Counted from the stretch's first letter, positions 1 through 13,009 are shown. The stretch: DNA of 64,000 bases from Cokeromyces recurvatus (GCF_025118155.1 NW_026251389.1:1407016-1471015), one strand, 5' to 3'. Made by a program: numbers and translations. The notes: a model not told the origin generated them from the sequence alone.

Positions 1-511
1 CGGGACAGGTTGTGGTAATATCTTGATCTCTATTCTAAATGAAATTCCTTCGGCAATAGGTGTTGGTATTGATATCAGCAGCGCTGCTCTGGAGGTAGCA
101 AAAGAAAATAGCCGTAACTTATTGTCAGATAATCATCGTGTAGAATGGCGTATACAAGATATGTCAACTTTGGATAGGAATAATGAATTCTTTGATGTAC
201 TAGTGTGCAATCCTCCTTATTTAGACTATACCAAGGCAAATAGAAGAAGAGATCAACGTGCTTTATTCGAACAAGAGCCTGCTGAAGCTTTATTTGCGAA
301 AGATAATGGATACGAATGGTATCGTGTTCTTAGTAATGTCGCTTCTCATGTTGTTCAGCCTGATGGCTTCGTTATATTGGAATGTGGGAAGGGGATGATG
401 GAATATGTAATAGATATTTGGGCTAATGATTGGGAAAAAGATTCAAGCTATAAAGATTATCAAGGGTGGGATCGATGTCTTGTTCTACGACGTAAAAAAA
501 ATTGCACATAA
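1..511 (+). CDS. Protein N5-glutamine methyltransferase, HemK/PrmC/Mtq1 type (5' truncated by window edge)
   Basis: The reading frame is open from base 2. It starts with the SAM-binding loop GTGCGNIL, so the gene begins outside the window. The NPPY motif (NPPYLDY), about 60 residues downstream, is the substrate-glutamine binding signature of the HemK/PrmC/Mtq family. An acidic D-IS loop and a C-terminal VILECGKGM strand also fit a class I methyltransferase. In fungi these enzymes methylate the GGQ glutamine of translation release factors; a mitochondrial Mtq1-like role is inferred from family resemblance only. The stop is taa at 509-511. No intron is seen in the visible part. Confidence 0.85.
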   Translation, partial: GTGCGNILISILNEIPSAIGVGIDISSAALEVAKENSRNLLSDNHRVEWRIQDMSTLDRNNEFFDVLVCNPPYLDYTKANRRRDQRALFEQEPAEALFAKDNGYEWYRVLSNVASHVVQPDGFVILECGKGMMEYVIDIWANDWEKDSSYKDYQGWDRCLVLRRKKNCT

Positions 512-697
512 AAACAAAATAAATAAATATGCATGTATATATTGTATATCTATACACACACACACACACACACACACATATTTATATATATATACTGATA
601 ATTTGCTTAAACAAGCTTAACAATTCATAATATAAGAACAAGAGTGTACAGCTATCTGATCCAAAAAATTTATTGACTTGCACTTATTGGTGTAGTT

Positions 698-742
<45 letters not shown>

Positions 743-1407
743 AAATTGTTATGTTTTAAATTGGCTCAAGTTCAATATAGTGTAGCATTGAACATTACAT
801 ATACTTTCGTATTATCGTTTATGTTAAGGCACAATTGTTAACTTTAATCTGATGATTACAACCTTGAAATTACTCTTTTTTTCGTCACAAGTTTTACTGT
901 GATATACTTCAAATATGTTTGATTTTATATATCCTATAATTTAAAGTAATAATAGGTTTAGTATATCTATAATGGGGATGATAAATAAGCTTGTAAACTC
1001 CCCTATTCTATTTTGCAGTAATTATTAATACCAAATAAATCAGTTCCCTTGAAAAAGGAAAGAAAAACAAAAAAGCAAAAACAAAATACAGCATTAGCTT
1101 CAAACCATTACTTCAAATAGACCAACTCTTCAGGTATTTTGATGATCAAATTAAGTCTTTAATTCATATATAATCAAGTTGGCTATTAGAATATATAACA
1201 TTTAAAATAAAAATTATATATTTAACAATATAGTTTAAATAATATGTTTTGCTTTATACAAAATGTGTTTTATATGCTACAAAATGAAAATATATTTATA
1301 AATGTATATATATATGTATGTATGTAAAGATGGTGTGTAAGTGAGAGATATACAATGTTATAAATGTATGTATTATAATTTAAGCTTTTATTCCCCCCTT
1401 TTTTTTT
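512..1407. other. Intergenic spacer with CA microsatellite and poly-A tract
   Basis: AT-rich spacer between two convergent genes. It holds a CA dinucleotide run at about 555-578 and an A-run of roughly 38 nt at 703-740. No supported gene. It probably carries the 3' UTRs of the methyltransferase (+) and the glycosyltransferase (-). Confidence 0.7.
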
Positions 1408-3823
1408 CTAATCAATATCTTGAAGTCTTGAAACTAATTCGTTTTCTTGTTCAACTTCATGTCTTCGTATCTCAGGAATAAAGCGATCTTCTAATGTTAG
1501 CTCATAGACACGGTTATATTCATGTACAGGTCCTTTAGAATGACCACGGTCCCATCCTAAATTGACAGCAGATCGAATAATTCTTAGCAAAAATTCTTCA
1601 TGAAGCGCCTTATTCTTTTGTAATTTGCGATAATCAGTAGAGGCATCTTGAATTGCGGAAGCTAATGAGCTGATGTTATCATAAACATAACTATTGTAAT
1701 ATTCATAGCTTGTTACGACTGCACCTCGTTCAGAGATGGATTCAGGATCAAGGTAGGAAACACTGGTTTTATAGGCATTTTGCGATCTATCAATAATAGC
1801 GTCTTTAAGAGGACCAGAACGTGGTGTGATAGAGGCAGAGCCAAAGATAAAGCCCTCAGCCTGTGTATAATTGTCTTGATCACTATTTGGTGTAAAAGTA
1901 AAATCAGCAGCAGCTCTACAAAAGACACCTAATTGACGTTGTTGTTTAGCCGAAGAGATTATAGAAATGTGGTTTGGATATTGTTTCTCTAAGGCCTCAA
2001 GTCTCTCAGAAGGATAATCCCCTCTTTTACCCATAATAATAAATCGTATGTTGTGTTTTGCAAATAATTTAGCTGCTTCTTCTAGTGGTGTCTCAAGCCT
2101 TCTTTGACTTTCAAAATTTCCTCTAAATAATACTATGGGGCGTTGCATATCTTCCTCTGTGAGTAAATTACGTTTTATCAAATATTCTTTTGCCCGATCC
2201 TTATAGGTATAAATAAAATCCTTAGAATGTTCAGAGAGAGTCCAATAGGTAGGAATATCAGGCACCTTAAGGGCTAAATTCTGAATATATATTAATTCTT
2301 GATCTTTTATCAGATCCCAAGCATAAGAGGGAAATACCATACTACGATTCACAAGTTTATCAGATAGAAAAGGATGATCAGTACTATGATAATCAACACC
2401 ATTATTGATACCATAGAATCGATTATCTTCAACTTTTTTTAAGAGTTTACTCATGACGAGTTCCTTGAGATGAAAGTCATGACGACCTTCAACGATATCT
2501 GAAGCCAACTGTTGATTGATGACAGTGACAGCATCTGCTCTATCGATTGCAAACTGAGACATGTACATCTTTCCTCCTAATACGTACTGATAAAGTCTTT
2601 TACGTTCTTGAGGATGATCAAGGAATTTTTTAACATTTCTGAATAAATTAGTATATTGAACTTCATCATGATCGTGCATAGTATAAATAATAGCTGGTGG
2701 ACGAGGACCTAAATCATCGGCATCCCTCTTCTCGTGTAAGAATTTAGCAAGGTAGGCGTTGGAGGCCCCATGAATGTGGACGATATCAACACGGGGGACA
2801 ATACGGATGGGAGCAAATATAGATTCTTCATCAGAGGCTGTGGCTTTATGAGCTAAAAAGGCAGCAGCAGCTTTAGCAAAGTATTGATCACGCCATTCAT
2901 TAGGTAATTCATTCTCATCATAAATTTCTTCTACAGTGCGGCACTTGAATGCCTTATTAAAGAGTCTTCGATTTGCATGTCCAATCATATAGACAGGTAC
3001 AGCATCAGTTGGTTGAGGTGGTCTCTGCGGTGTGATAAGGACAGATGTATTCACATTATTAATTATTTGCCATTCGTATTTACTAGGGGATTGTACGGGT
3101 GGATTAAAGACATGAAACATTTTCCAAACTCGAAACTCAACTGTCATGATTTGACCTGGCTTGTTACCCTGAATATCGATGACCATTTCAATTTCTTTAT
3201 CAGATATATACTTTCTCATAAAAGTATAAAAGGGCATAATGATAGCTACCTCTGTTAGATTTGAGGCTTGCTGTGCTGCTGCTAGTGCTGTCACTGTTTT
3301 CCCTACATTTGTTAATGTGGCATGGCCAAATTCTCTTGTAACATGATATACTCTAGTGCCCTTTTCTAACTGGCTTTGTAAGCTAGTGTCCAAATGTGTA
3401 TATGTCTTGAACGGGTACTGTCTTTTTACTAATAATAATTATATGAATTAAAATATTAGTCTAATTACCCGGTATAAATATCATCATCATACCAATTCTA
3501 ATTGAGGAAGTCCCTTGATGTAATAATTTGTAATGTGTAGAAAGTACAACAACCTCTATTATGGCTAAAATTGTAACCAATAGAGCCATGAGATGCCACC
3601 AGCGCCATTTTTTACTATTATATGATGATAATGCTACTGGACTTCTTTGAGGTGTAGTGCATGTTGAAGGCTCATTACTACTAAAAGAAGCATTAGCTTG
3701 ACGCAGTGCTAAATGAAAATATGATGTTGTTGTATTACTTGAAGCTGGAGAAGAAACAGTCGATAAAGGGAATGTTGATATAGATGTTAAAACTTCTTCT
3801 GTCGTTGGCAAAGTTGGTGACAT
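1408..3823 (-). CDS. GT5 starch/glycogen-synthase-like glycosyltransferase with N-terminal membrane anchor
   Basis: Two exons, 3493-3823 and 1408-3428. The 64-nt intron (donor GGTATGA, acceptor ATTATTAG) joins in phase 1, which turns the ATG-less long frame into a complete protein of about 783 aa. Exon 1 encodes a Ser/Thr-rich tail, a basic KKWRWW stretch and one hydrophobic helix (HLMALLVTILAIIEVVVL). Exon 2 reads as a two-lobed glucosyltransferase: HVTREFGHATLTNVGKT near its N-terminus matches the synthase nucleotide loop, HIHGASNAYL and TMHDHDEVQYTNL match the acceptor-binding strands, GINNGVDYHSTDHP is the inter-lobe hinge, and FRGNFESQRRLE begins the GT-B C-lobe. The positive-inside rule predicts type II topology with a lumenal catalytic part, unlike cytosolic glycogen synthase. 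Alpha-glucan synthesis is an inference. The usual GT5 EPCG motif is replaced by DQDNYTQ. Confidence 0.72.
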
Positions 3824-4044
3824 AATCTTTAAAGGAAAGGAGAGATTAATAAAGAAAGAAAGAAAAGAAAGAAAACAATAGAAAGGAAGAAAGCAAAAAG
3901 AATTTAACCAGAAACAATATAATTGGATATGCCTAATTCATTTGAACTTACTGCCTTCTTGAAATGGAGATTCAAATTAAAGTATTTGTTTTAACTATCA
4001 ACGTTACATTTGTACAACATGCAATTAATGAACTTGTGTATAAA

Positions 4045-4085
<41 letters not shown>

Positions 4086-4646
4086 GAAATAAACAATATA
4101 TAATTTCTTAAATAGAAAGAATTTAAAAATAAATCTATTATTATTATTAGAAGAAGAAGAACTACATTTGGATATTATAGTCTAAATCATAAAATTATTT
4201 TGTACATAATAGGAACTTTATATTTTTATACCAATAAATATGGCAAATTACAACACATGCCTAAATGTAACACAATGTTAATTCTCTTCAAGGATTTATA
4301 GAGTATTATCGTCACTATACAAAAGAGACCTTTTTTTTCAATTTATGGACATCACTATACAGATTATAAGATCATATATAAAGGAAGACTATATTTTCAA
4401 TGATAAGCATATGTTTCCGATCATTTTTATATTTGTATGCATTATTTGAGTTTATTATATTCATTATTCTCATTACGGACAAAAATAAGAAATTATACCA
4501 AATCCAGAAAAATAAAATAAAATATTACTGGATATATACACTATTTCCGGAAATAATAAACTACACAAACACACATAAAAAATAAGATTGCAGAGCATCA
4601 TACATATCCTTATAACGAAAAATAAACCCTAAGTTTATTCAATAAG
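3824..4646. other. Upstream region of the glycosyltransferase, poly-A tract
   Basis: Spacer with a GAAAG-rich leader just upstream of the gene start, and an A-run of about 34 nt at 4050-4083. Short ORFs here have no recognisable features. Confidence 0.6.
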
Positions 4647-5660
4647 ATGTACTTAATAAAGCCTTTTGAGGAAAACGGCAATGAACCAGTTGATATGGAT
4701 GTCGACAACGAGCAATCCTCACTTGGTAACATTACTGACTTTGACGTGTATTTGGACTTGGATTTGAAAAAAAAAAATACTAAAAGAGGACAAAAAAAAC
4801 TGCTATAGTCAAAAGTCCCAATAAACGGGATTATCCGAGACATAGTAATATGCAAAGAAGAACTACTTCTTTCAACTAGTCTACCAGAATCAATATAAAA
4901 TTCTTTAGGCAGCAAAGAAATGAATACTCCAAAATATATTGCCTATAATTAGTTTAAAAAAGAATTAAGAGGCGATAATAAATAACCAAGCTAATAAATA
5001 TCTTGTTCAACAAAAAAGAGAAAAAGAAAGTCGGTTGCGAAAAGGTTCTAGACAAGAAATATAAAGAGTGTTCTCATAAAAAAAAGTAGTATGGTGATGG
5101 TTGCAGAGTTACAGTAAGTAAAGCAGTAGAGAGTCTTTGTACAACGCAGTTTATAGACTTGAAAATATTGCCAAGACCGCTATATATAACTTTAAGACCA
5201 AAGAGTGTATCGTATCGATAAAGAATTTGCACTTTGAAACTCAATGACAGAATTGCATCTAGTATCACAAAACGCCTTGACTGGGTAATTAATCTTACGA
5301 CAATAGATACAGTTTACTAAAGTAATTATGGTTTCATCAATGAGTCTGCTTTTTATACAAATTTAAGTTGCGCCACGGCTTGATTCATAGGGAGAGCTAG
5401 ATCTGTTGTATTTTAGTCTAAAATAGGAACGAAAACGTCAACTATTTTTGGAACATTCTCTTCGTGAAGCAGAATGAAAATCAAGATTAGAATGATCTAT
5501 GAAGAAAGCCACAAAAGAAAGAAAAGTTACAGAAGAATCAAAGGCAAAGAAGACGGTGGGTCATAATTTTGTTGTTATTGCTTTGAATATGTTGGACAGT
5601 TATAAGCATTTCAAAGGATATTATCTCCTTATCGCGGAAAGTGGTTATTAAGGAGCATCT
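4647..5660 (+). pseudogene. Decayed Tc1/mariner-type DDE transposase (copy A)
   Basis: An ATG at 4647 opens a 53-codon frame ending at 4808 with an acidic segment (PVDMDVDNEQSS) followed by KKKNTKRGQKK, the layout at the N-terminus of mucoralean Tc1/pogo-like transposases. Downstream, in shifting frames, come recognisable core pieces: NYGFINESAFY at about 5320 corresponds to the first catalytic-Asp region (family form FIDEAGFN), KIGTKTSTIFGTFSS near 5425-5470 to the following strand, and MLDSYKHFKGYYLLIAES near 5589-5645 to the second catalytic region (family form KGHYLVMDNA), with Asp already lost. Many stops and frameshifts show it is dead. The DDE assignment rests on motif order, not on a search. 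Confidence 0.6.
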
Positions 5661-6651
5661 AGAATATATTAATCTTATCCTTATTATAATGAGTAAATAA
5701 TTATAAAACGTTTCATGTAACGTGCTTTATTGTATTTGCACATGATATAATAAAATAAGCATAGTAATCTAATAATATCAGTACATTATATACAAAATAA
5801 AAATCAAATATTTACATATAAATATAGTGCTTATACAGTTATAAAACTGAATCTCAGGTCCCACTAACCATAATTACAACTCAGCTATCAAATCAAATAT
5901 AAATGGTTGTTAATACAAACAAGCTTAACTTGAAATAAGACATATTAGCGTATATAATAAATTAAGATGAGTTTATTGTATTAATCAAAGGAACAACTAT
6001 GATTAATGTATATATTGGTTTGATCAGTCAATAATATTTAGTTGTACCACATATGTTAATTTAGTATAAATGGTAATATAGCGCCCCCCACCCCAAATTT
6101 CGTTTTCCAATGAACTAATTTTGCTTTTTATAAAGTCCATTTTTCACTTTTGCTACCACCAAAGTTCGCTTTGACATCACTCAATTTAGCACTGTAACTT
6201 ATTCCAAAAAAAAAAAACGGTTTTGGAATAAGTAATGCTTTAATAGCATGTCTCACCTTCTTATTATAGAACTTATTCCATCCACCAATGTATGCAAAAA
6301 AAAAATACTCTTATCACTAATGCACAGAGACATGTATATAGTGACAGATAATCTAACGATTGACACAAAAGTATACCAAAAGATAGCTACTATCTCCATT
6401 AAACATAGCCATATTCACCGCGAGATACGATGCTTAATTGTAGATGTATAGTTCTTAGCCCCTTTGATTGGCCTGTATATATCACTTTTTTTCTCTCTCT
6501 CTCCTTTTTGCTCACCCTCTTCATTATGCAATTAGTGTTAATTGCTGTGCCTTATGAGCCTTATATATTTGTGAGGAAACTTTTTTTCTTTCAACCGTTT
6601 TTATTTTTATTTTTTTATTTTATTTTTATCTTTTTTAGCATTTATTCCGAC
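5661..6651. other. Intergenic spacer with perfect 13-bp inverted repeat
   Basis: AT-rich spacer. ACTTATTCCAAAA at 6197-6209 faces its exact reverse complement at 6221-6233 across a short A-rich loop, and ACTTATTCCA recurs near 6268. No gene supported. Confidence 0.55.
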
Positions 6652-8190
6652 ATGAGAACAAAAAGAAGAATAAGCAATGATGTTCAATGGTGTATTGATA
6701 ACGAAGAGACTGTGTCAGCGCGAACTTTTGCAGAGCACTTTGGTTTCATAGACAGACATTACACAACTTCTAGGTATAGAACTATCATTACAACTCATCT
6801 TCAAGACTGTCCTCATCTTTTACAAGAATATAACACTTGGAAAAAGTTGGAAGAATGCAACATGTTCTGGAACGAACGTAAATGCAAGAAGGATCGGTTT
6901 ACAATAGGAAATGCTGTTATAGATCAGTTCAATATTGTAGCAACTGCGGAGTCAATCCCTATGAATGAAAATCTAAATCAAACTAGCTCTCTTGTCTCTG
7001 ATATTCCCAAAACTGACAACAATGATAGTGATGAAGGTAATTTTGGGGCTTGCGCTGTTCTTGGGCTGGTGATTCCCGATACTGATGCTCTTGTTGTTAA
7101 TGAGAACTTGAACATTCGCCCAATTTGAAACCAATCAACGCCAAAACGTTTACAGCTCTTTCACCAAGTACAAACAAGGAGCACATAAATTATCCTCTAA
7201 AAGTCTTCTAAAAATTGAAACACATCTCCATGAAATACTAGCTCTCACAAATAGCTTGTTGTTGAAGCTACAGCAACACAGCCGCCAACTTTTGAGCATA
7301 TTTCCCATATCCGAGCTAGATTCACTTTATGTTGCTTTAAAGAGCAAGCTTGACAAGAACGTCGTAACACAAGAGGAGAAGGAAGAAGAAGTTCTTATGA
7401 AGGTCACAAGAATTATTAACAAGGTGGATAAGAAGAAACTGAGCCGTGATAATGCTTCCATCCAACTAACGATATTAGCTAAAGAACAGGAATACCATAT
7501 TGCAAGAGTGATCAAGGCTGTAAACAATTTGTATATAACCGAAATATGCCTAGACATCCTTATTTACTCACGTATTTTTTTTTTTTTTTGACAGGCTGCA
7601 GAAAATCCCTTCTCATGACATTAAAGACTTGTCAAGTTTATCAGAATCAGAACTTTACAATACCTATGTTGATCCGATTCTTTCAGCAATTATTTCTGAT
7701 CCTGAAAGGGAAACACTCCTGAGATGGACAAATAAGACGGATGATGAAACAGATTATCGACTAGATGCAACTATCACTCGTACCAAGCAAATGAGCTTTG
7801 ACCATAATCTTGGCCATGGTGAAGTGAAGAGATGCGGCAGAAATGTCCATGATTTAGCTCTGGATTTGTTACGTATTTTAATTCTGGCAAAAGATACCTT
7901 GGACTTTTACAAACTTGATAGTTCCTTTGGTGTACAAGTTAATGGATTTTCTGTTACCTTTTATTTGATGTCATTAGAATTTAAATCATATATATACTAT
8001 GTTGGAAGTAGAGAGAGTCAAGGTTCCTCGTTCCGTAGTTGACTTGTCTACGTTCTTAAGTTTGAATAACTTCCAGTGTCTTATATATGTTTGTCGTGTG
8101 TTCTGGGCTAACTGCAAAAAGACTGAAAACGAAGCACTCCTCTTGCAACGCCATAAAACCCATACTACAAAACTTATACTATTTTATTGA
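6652..8190 (+). pseudogene. Accessory PD-(D/E)XK-like family gene, frame-broken
   Basis: The frame opens at ATG 6652 (MRTKRRISNDVQW) and runs to a stop at 7126-7128. It continues one base out of frame as AQFETNQRQNVYSSFTKYKQ from about 7117, then through LDSLYVALKSKLDKN to about 7532. A GT-AG intron (donor GTATAT at about 7533, acceptor GACAG at 7593) rejoins in phase 2 to give LQKIPSHDIKDLSSLSESELY. The core holds RLDATI then HGEVK (about 7750-7830), spaced like the Asp and Glu-x-Lys of PD-(D/E)XK nucleases, followed by a GVQVNGFSVTFYLMSLE strand. A second break lies in an AT dinucleotide run at about 7987-7998; beyond it TMLEVERVKVPRSVVDLSTF restores the shared family tail. I recognise the pattern as one recurrent in mucoralean genomes but know no established function. 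Confidence 0.6.
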
Positions 8191-8592
8191 TGGCAGCAGT
8201 GGAACATATCGTGTGTGCCCACTCTGGTTTGAAGCATAGAAGTGTCAATAATATTGTTCTCTCTATCTATTCTAATTATTATTTACATTTGTATATATTT
8301 GCACGAACAAACCCATTATATTTATTAAAAAAAAAAAGTTCATATGTTTCATAAATTAGTACATTTCAATTATGTATTGGAGTATAAAAACAAACTAAAC
8401 TACAACAGGAAGGGGAAGAGTCTAAGTTATAAACTACAAAGAAAAAAAAATCATTTTTTACTTTGAAAAATAAAATAAATGGTATTATAAAATATGACTG
8501 GATTGTACATGTATGACTATTATTATGTTATTTTTTTTTTTAATATACACATGTATATACGTAAAGTTACAAGAAAGAAGGATGCAGAAGTT
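8191..8592. other. Spacer between accessory pseudogene and TTC7-like gene
   Basis: AT-rich, with no coding signal. It contains the 3' UTR of the minus-strand gene that ends at 8593. Confidence 0.6.
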
Positions 8593-11500
8593 CTAAATAA
8601 ATCGAGGTAAAATTGAAAAAGGTCTAATAGGAGACGTATTTTCTAATTCTAGAGCGTAAAACAGACAATCTTTTGTCTTACTTAATCTATCTGTTTGCTT
8701 ATAAATTTCACTAAGATAAAACCTATAAAATAAAAAAAATAAAATAAAATAAAATTAGTAAATATTTCTATGCCCTCTTTTATTTTTTTCTTCTTCCTAT
8801 TAAATTTTACCATGCTGTAGGACAATCCCAGCCATTTCCTTGAGTTACAGCTTGTAAAAGACTTTCTGCTACTTCAAGATGTCCCATTTCTATATAAGTC
8901 TTTGCTAACCAAATACGACAATCAATATCGTTAGGCTTAGTAACTAGACCCTTTTGGAAGGCTTTGATAGCTTTATCAGACATATTTTTAGCCAAGTAAA
9001 TACGTCCCAATAGACACCAAACACCTGAATGTGTTGTCCAGTCTATATTTTCTGCCTCTGTAACAGCTTTCAGGGCTTCGTCTAATTTACCTAATCTTAA
9101 ATAAGTTTCCGCCGAAAGTAGCCATAGATCGCATAACATCTTACAGGAACGTTGGTGCTGTAGTCTTGCATGAAGTGTAGGTCGAGTAAGGACAATTGTA
9201 GACTGCAATAATGTATGATTACTCATTATAGAAGGAGCTGTACTAAGAATAGAAGTTAAGGAACCATTTTTTTCTATCCCGCCTGTAATACCTGCATCAA
9301 ATTAAAGTTTAGCAAAAGCTTGTCATAAAATAATTTTTTTTTTATTTTACCTAATGTATTTCTTTCTTCAGCAACTGGTTCTTTTTTATGTTTACGTATC
9401 AAATTCTTGGGATCTAATAAGCCTAATTTACTTGCGTGGTTTTTTGTATGACTTAAATTTGGAAGTGAACTAATACTATTAATATCTGATCTATCCAAAC
9501 GATTTGAACTAAACATCTCTGCCAAATGGAGTTTACGACCCGTGAAAGAAGAAAATGATCGTGCACGGCTGCCAATTTGATACTGCCTTATTTTTACGGC
9601 TGAATTGTTGCTTGTGTTACTTGCGTTACTTGCACTACGATCTCGTCCATTCTTTACATCAGGATGGTTTGAAGCAGTTCCATTACCATTACTGTTTATT
9701 TCATTCATACTCATATTACCCAAAGATCCTGATAATACCATACCATATCGATTATTTCCATTTGAAATTGCTTCATGTAACATACTGGAACTTGTTGATT
9801 CTGGAATTAACTCGGGTACAACAATCTTACCAAAGATTTGAAAAAGAGCTTCCTGTGCTGATATAGCTGCTTCAGGGCCATTAATATGATCAATAAGCAA
9901 GATTTGTGTCATATGTAGCGTAAGATAGTATGCAACCTCATCGGTATAATCAACCCAACCCTCCTTATAAACTGATGCAGGAGAGGCTTCTGCTAAAGCA
10001 ACTTCGATAATTTTAAGTGATTGTTTTAAATCACCTTTCACTGGACAAGAACATAGTAATGCTAATAGGTGCCATGAAGGTACATGTTTTGCGTTAAGAT
10101 TAAGTGAACGAGTGATCATTTGTATAGCTTGGAATATATCTCGCATTTCTGCAAGCTGAAGGGCAGTCTGATAATAAGTTTTCCAATTTTGGTCATCCAT
10201 AGCTAATGATTTTTTTAATGATTTTAGTGCCTTCTCATGGAATTTAGGACGATAGTCAGATTCCACAGCTATAATAACGAAAACAAATTGTTAAGAAAAA
10301 AAAAAGAAGGGAACTAATTTTTGTAGATACATTACTTTGATTTGCTAAAAATCCAAATGCTACACCTAAAGCTAAATAGATTTGAGCACCTAATTGGATA
10401 AATTCCGTATCTTCTTCATGATTTGCCGCAGAATAGACATGCTCTGCCAATTCGGCCATATGGACTGCATCAGGGCCTTTTAATAATTCTTGAGAATACA
10501 TTTTGACAGCTGCTAAGAGTACGTTAATTTGATCTTGGATTGATTCTTTTTCCTGACTACGTTCAGGTCCATCTAATTTTTTTGCACCCTTTTCTAATGC
10601 CAATTCTTCTTTTTCATCCGTAATAGGGACAGGTGTCAAGTACCCAAAGGCATCTGAAGCTACTGCATTTGTTGTAGATTTCATATCTATTAAAGCTTTC
10701 GATTCCAATCCAACCAGATAAAGATAAGTATGAAGGGCATGTTGTGCCTCTTCATAATCACCTAATTGATATAAACTATGAAATAAATGACGCATGATAC
10801 AAGGTGAATTGAATGTTCTAAGTGCTGCTCGATTCAATACTTCTATAAATCCTCTTATTTCACTTTCTGAACTTCCTACAATTTCTAAATCCTCAGCTAA
10901 TCTATTTACAAAATCTAATACAAGTGAATTGAGCTGTCCTGATCGTGGAAAATAAGCAATTGCATAAACAAGTTTTTCATATGTAGTATGAAGCTGCATA
11001 ATTTCAATACTAAATGACTGATGATCAAATATTCTCTTTGCATCATCAAATTCGTCTCTATAGAAGGTATTTAATATACCTGACGATAAATCTTATCGAT
11101 TTTTTTTTTTTTTTTTTACTAATTTTTACCCTTTTGTTTGTTTCCCTTCCTCTGTTTCTGTAAATTCAATAGGAGGTTGATATTGACCTTGACGATACAA
11201 AGTGGAAATATATTTAAGAGAATACTTGACAATGACGATACGTTTATAAGTACGCCATGTATTTGGTTGTGATAAGCAAGTCTTTTGATAGATTCTAATC
11301 AAATTCATTGTCTGAGCTGTATTCATTGTTTCATAACTAATGCAATGATACTGGTTAACTCATATATGCCATACTTTCTAATAAAAATTTTACCTATCGC
11401 TTAATGCAAGAAGAATTCCCCTGTAAAGGCCTTCTTCTACCCAATCAACGGCCACACGATCAGTTAAACTTGAAGATTCATTTACCACAGAAGCCAATTG

Positions 11501-12246
11501 CTCATAAGCTTCAATTGCATCCTTTTTTTTTTCGAGTAAATCCAAAGTCATGCCTTTTAAAAGATATATGAATACATATCAACTTGTTCCTTTTTTTTTT
11601 TCTATATATATTTTCATTATGCTTACCCTTAATCGATAAAAATTGCAAATATATTACAAAACTATATCCTGCAGCTATTTCTGACTTTTTAAATGCTGTT
11701 TCATAGATTATTTCGATTGCTCTTTGATAGTCGCCGCTTTCAAAATAAGATCGAGCAAGAATGACTTTGGCCATCTAATAAAGAAGAATGTTAAATAATA
11801 CATACGTATATACATTTATATATATACAGTGTTCGAATACAACTATACCTGCTTATATAATTGGACTTCTGAGCTTGAGTTTTTATCACTTATGGCAGCA
11901 GCGAGTTGTTGCTGAACTGGTTTCAATAATTTAGAGTCAACACGTGTTGCTAAACTAATAGAATTAGGCGAGTCCTGAGCAAATTCTCCTTTAGATTCAC
12001 CACGACTGGTTTGAATGATGTTGTTTAAATTAGCTTCAGCTAAAATGGATTGCTCGAGTACTATATTCATAAGATTAGAGTTAAACTTCTTTCTTTTTCT
12101 TTTATGCACTATATAGATGTACCATTGTCATTTGGGTTATGCTTTTTATAACGTCTTGCTAATTCAGGAATTGCTTGCCAATTTCCTTTACAGCGAGCAG
12201 TGTCAATTTCTTTTGCGATTATAGTTGCTTTATTTATGGATACCAT
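8593..12246 (-). CDS. Ypp1/TTC7-like TPR scaffold of the plasma-membrane PI4-kinase complex
   Basis: Nine exons on the minus strand: 12123-12246, 11849-12060, 11627-11774, 11394-11553, 11130-11336, 10336-11057, 9351-10268, 8811-9282 and 8593-8722. All phases fit and give 1030 aa. The N-terminus is MVSINKATIIAKEID with KGNWQAIPELARRYKKHN, as in the TTC7/Ypp1 family. TPR helices are clear in the last third: SAETYLRLGKLDEALKAVTE, WCLLGRIYLAKNMSDKAIKA and RIWLAKTYIEMGHLEVAE. The C-terminal exon gives FYLSEIYKQTDRLSKTKDC then LENTSPIRPFSILPRF, the conserved family ending. In yeast and animals this protein links Efr3 and the Stt4/PI4KIIIalpha lipid kinase at the plasma membrane. A Ser/Asn-rich low-complexity insert lies near the middle. 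Exon 8 also reads to an in-frame stop at 8807, but the intron there adds the conserved end. Confidence 0.88.
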
Positions 12247-12393
12247 ATGAAAAAGAATTATTTGTATATATTAAAAAGAAAAAAAGACAGCCTGCAAAGG
12301 AATGACAACAGAAGGATAATATGCGACAAAAAAAAAGGGGGGGAGGGAAAGAGAAGAAAAAAGAAGTGGCAAAATTGTAGAAGACCCAGTTTG

Positions 12394-12452
<59 letters not shown>

Positions 12453-13009
12453 GAATTTTAAAGTAATAAATTAGTGCATTTGTTTTCCCGATAATTTTGT
12501 CGTTTATTGAGATATTTCAGTACAAAACACAAGATATCACTCACTCCTGCTTTTTTTCTCTTTTAGTTAAAGATAAATAATATTAGGTATATTGGTCTTC
12601 TCCAAGTAAGGTCAGCACAATATTGTAAAGTTTCAATCGTTAAAACGAAGTGCTCGGACAAATATTTGCTATCAAATTGATTATTTGCAGGACCTAGAAA
12701 ATAGCGATGTAATCAGAAAAATAAAATAAATAAATATTGGGTTTTTTTTTGTTCTCTGTAAGACTATCTTAAGCGACTTTTACCATTATCAGGACTACTA
12801 TAGTTGTGATTTATTTTATTTTATGACTGACATTGACATAATAAACATTGTGCTATAAAGCAATAATTGTAGTTAAACGAAGGAGTTCATTAAGAAGCGT
12901 ATTTACTTTTTTTCTTTTTCTTTTCAAGACAGACTGCATAAAAGAGCAATAAATAAATTGTTTATTTTTTTTTTTTATATATGAGCAAATATTTATAAGC
13001 AGTAACAAA
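12247..13009. other. Spacer upstream of TTC7-like gene with 52-nt poly-A run
   Basis: An A-run of about 52 nt at 12399-12450 follows a GA-rich stretch. It carries the promoter side of the minus-strand TTC7-like gene and the 3' flank of the minus-strand RBR gene. No gene supported. Confidence 0.65.

Noticed and set aside
4610..4915. Minus-strand 101-codon ORF
   Set aside because: It is antisense to the transposase N-terminal frame, which has recognisable composition and position.
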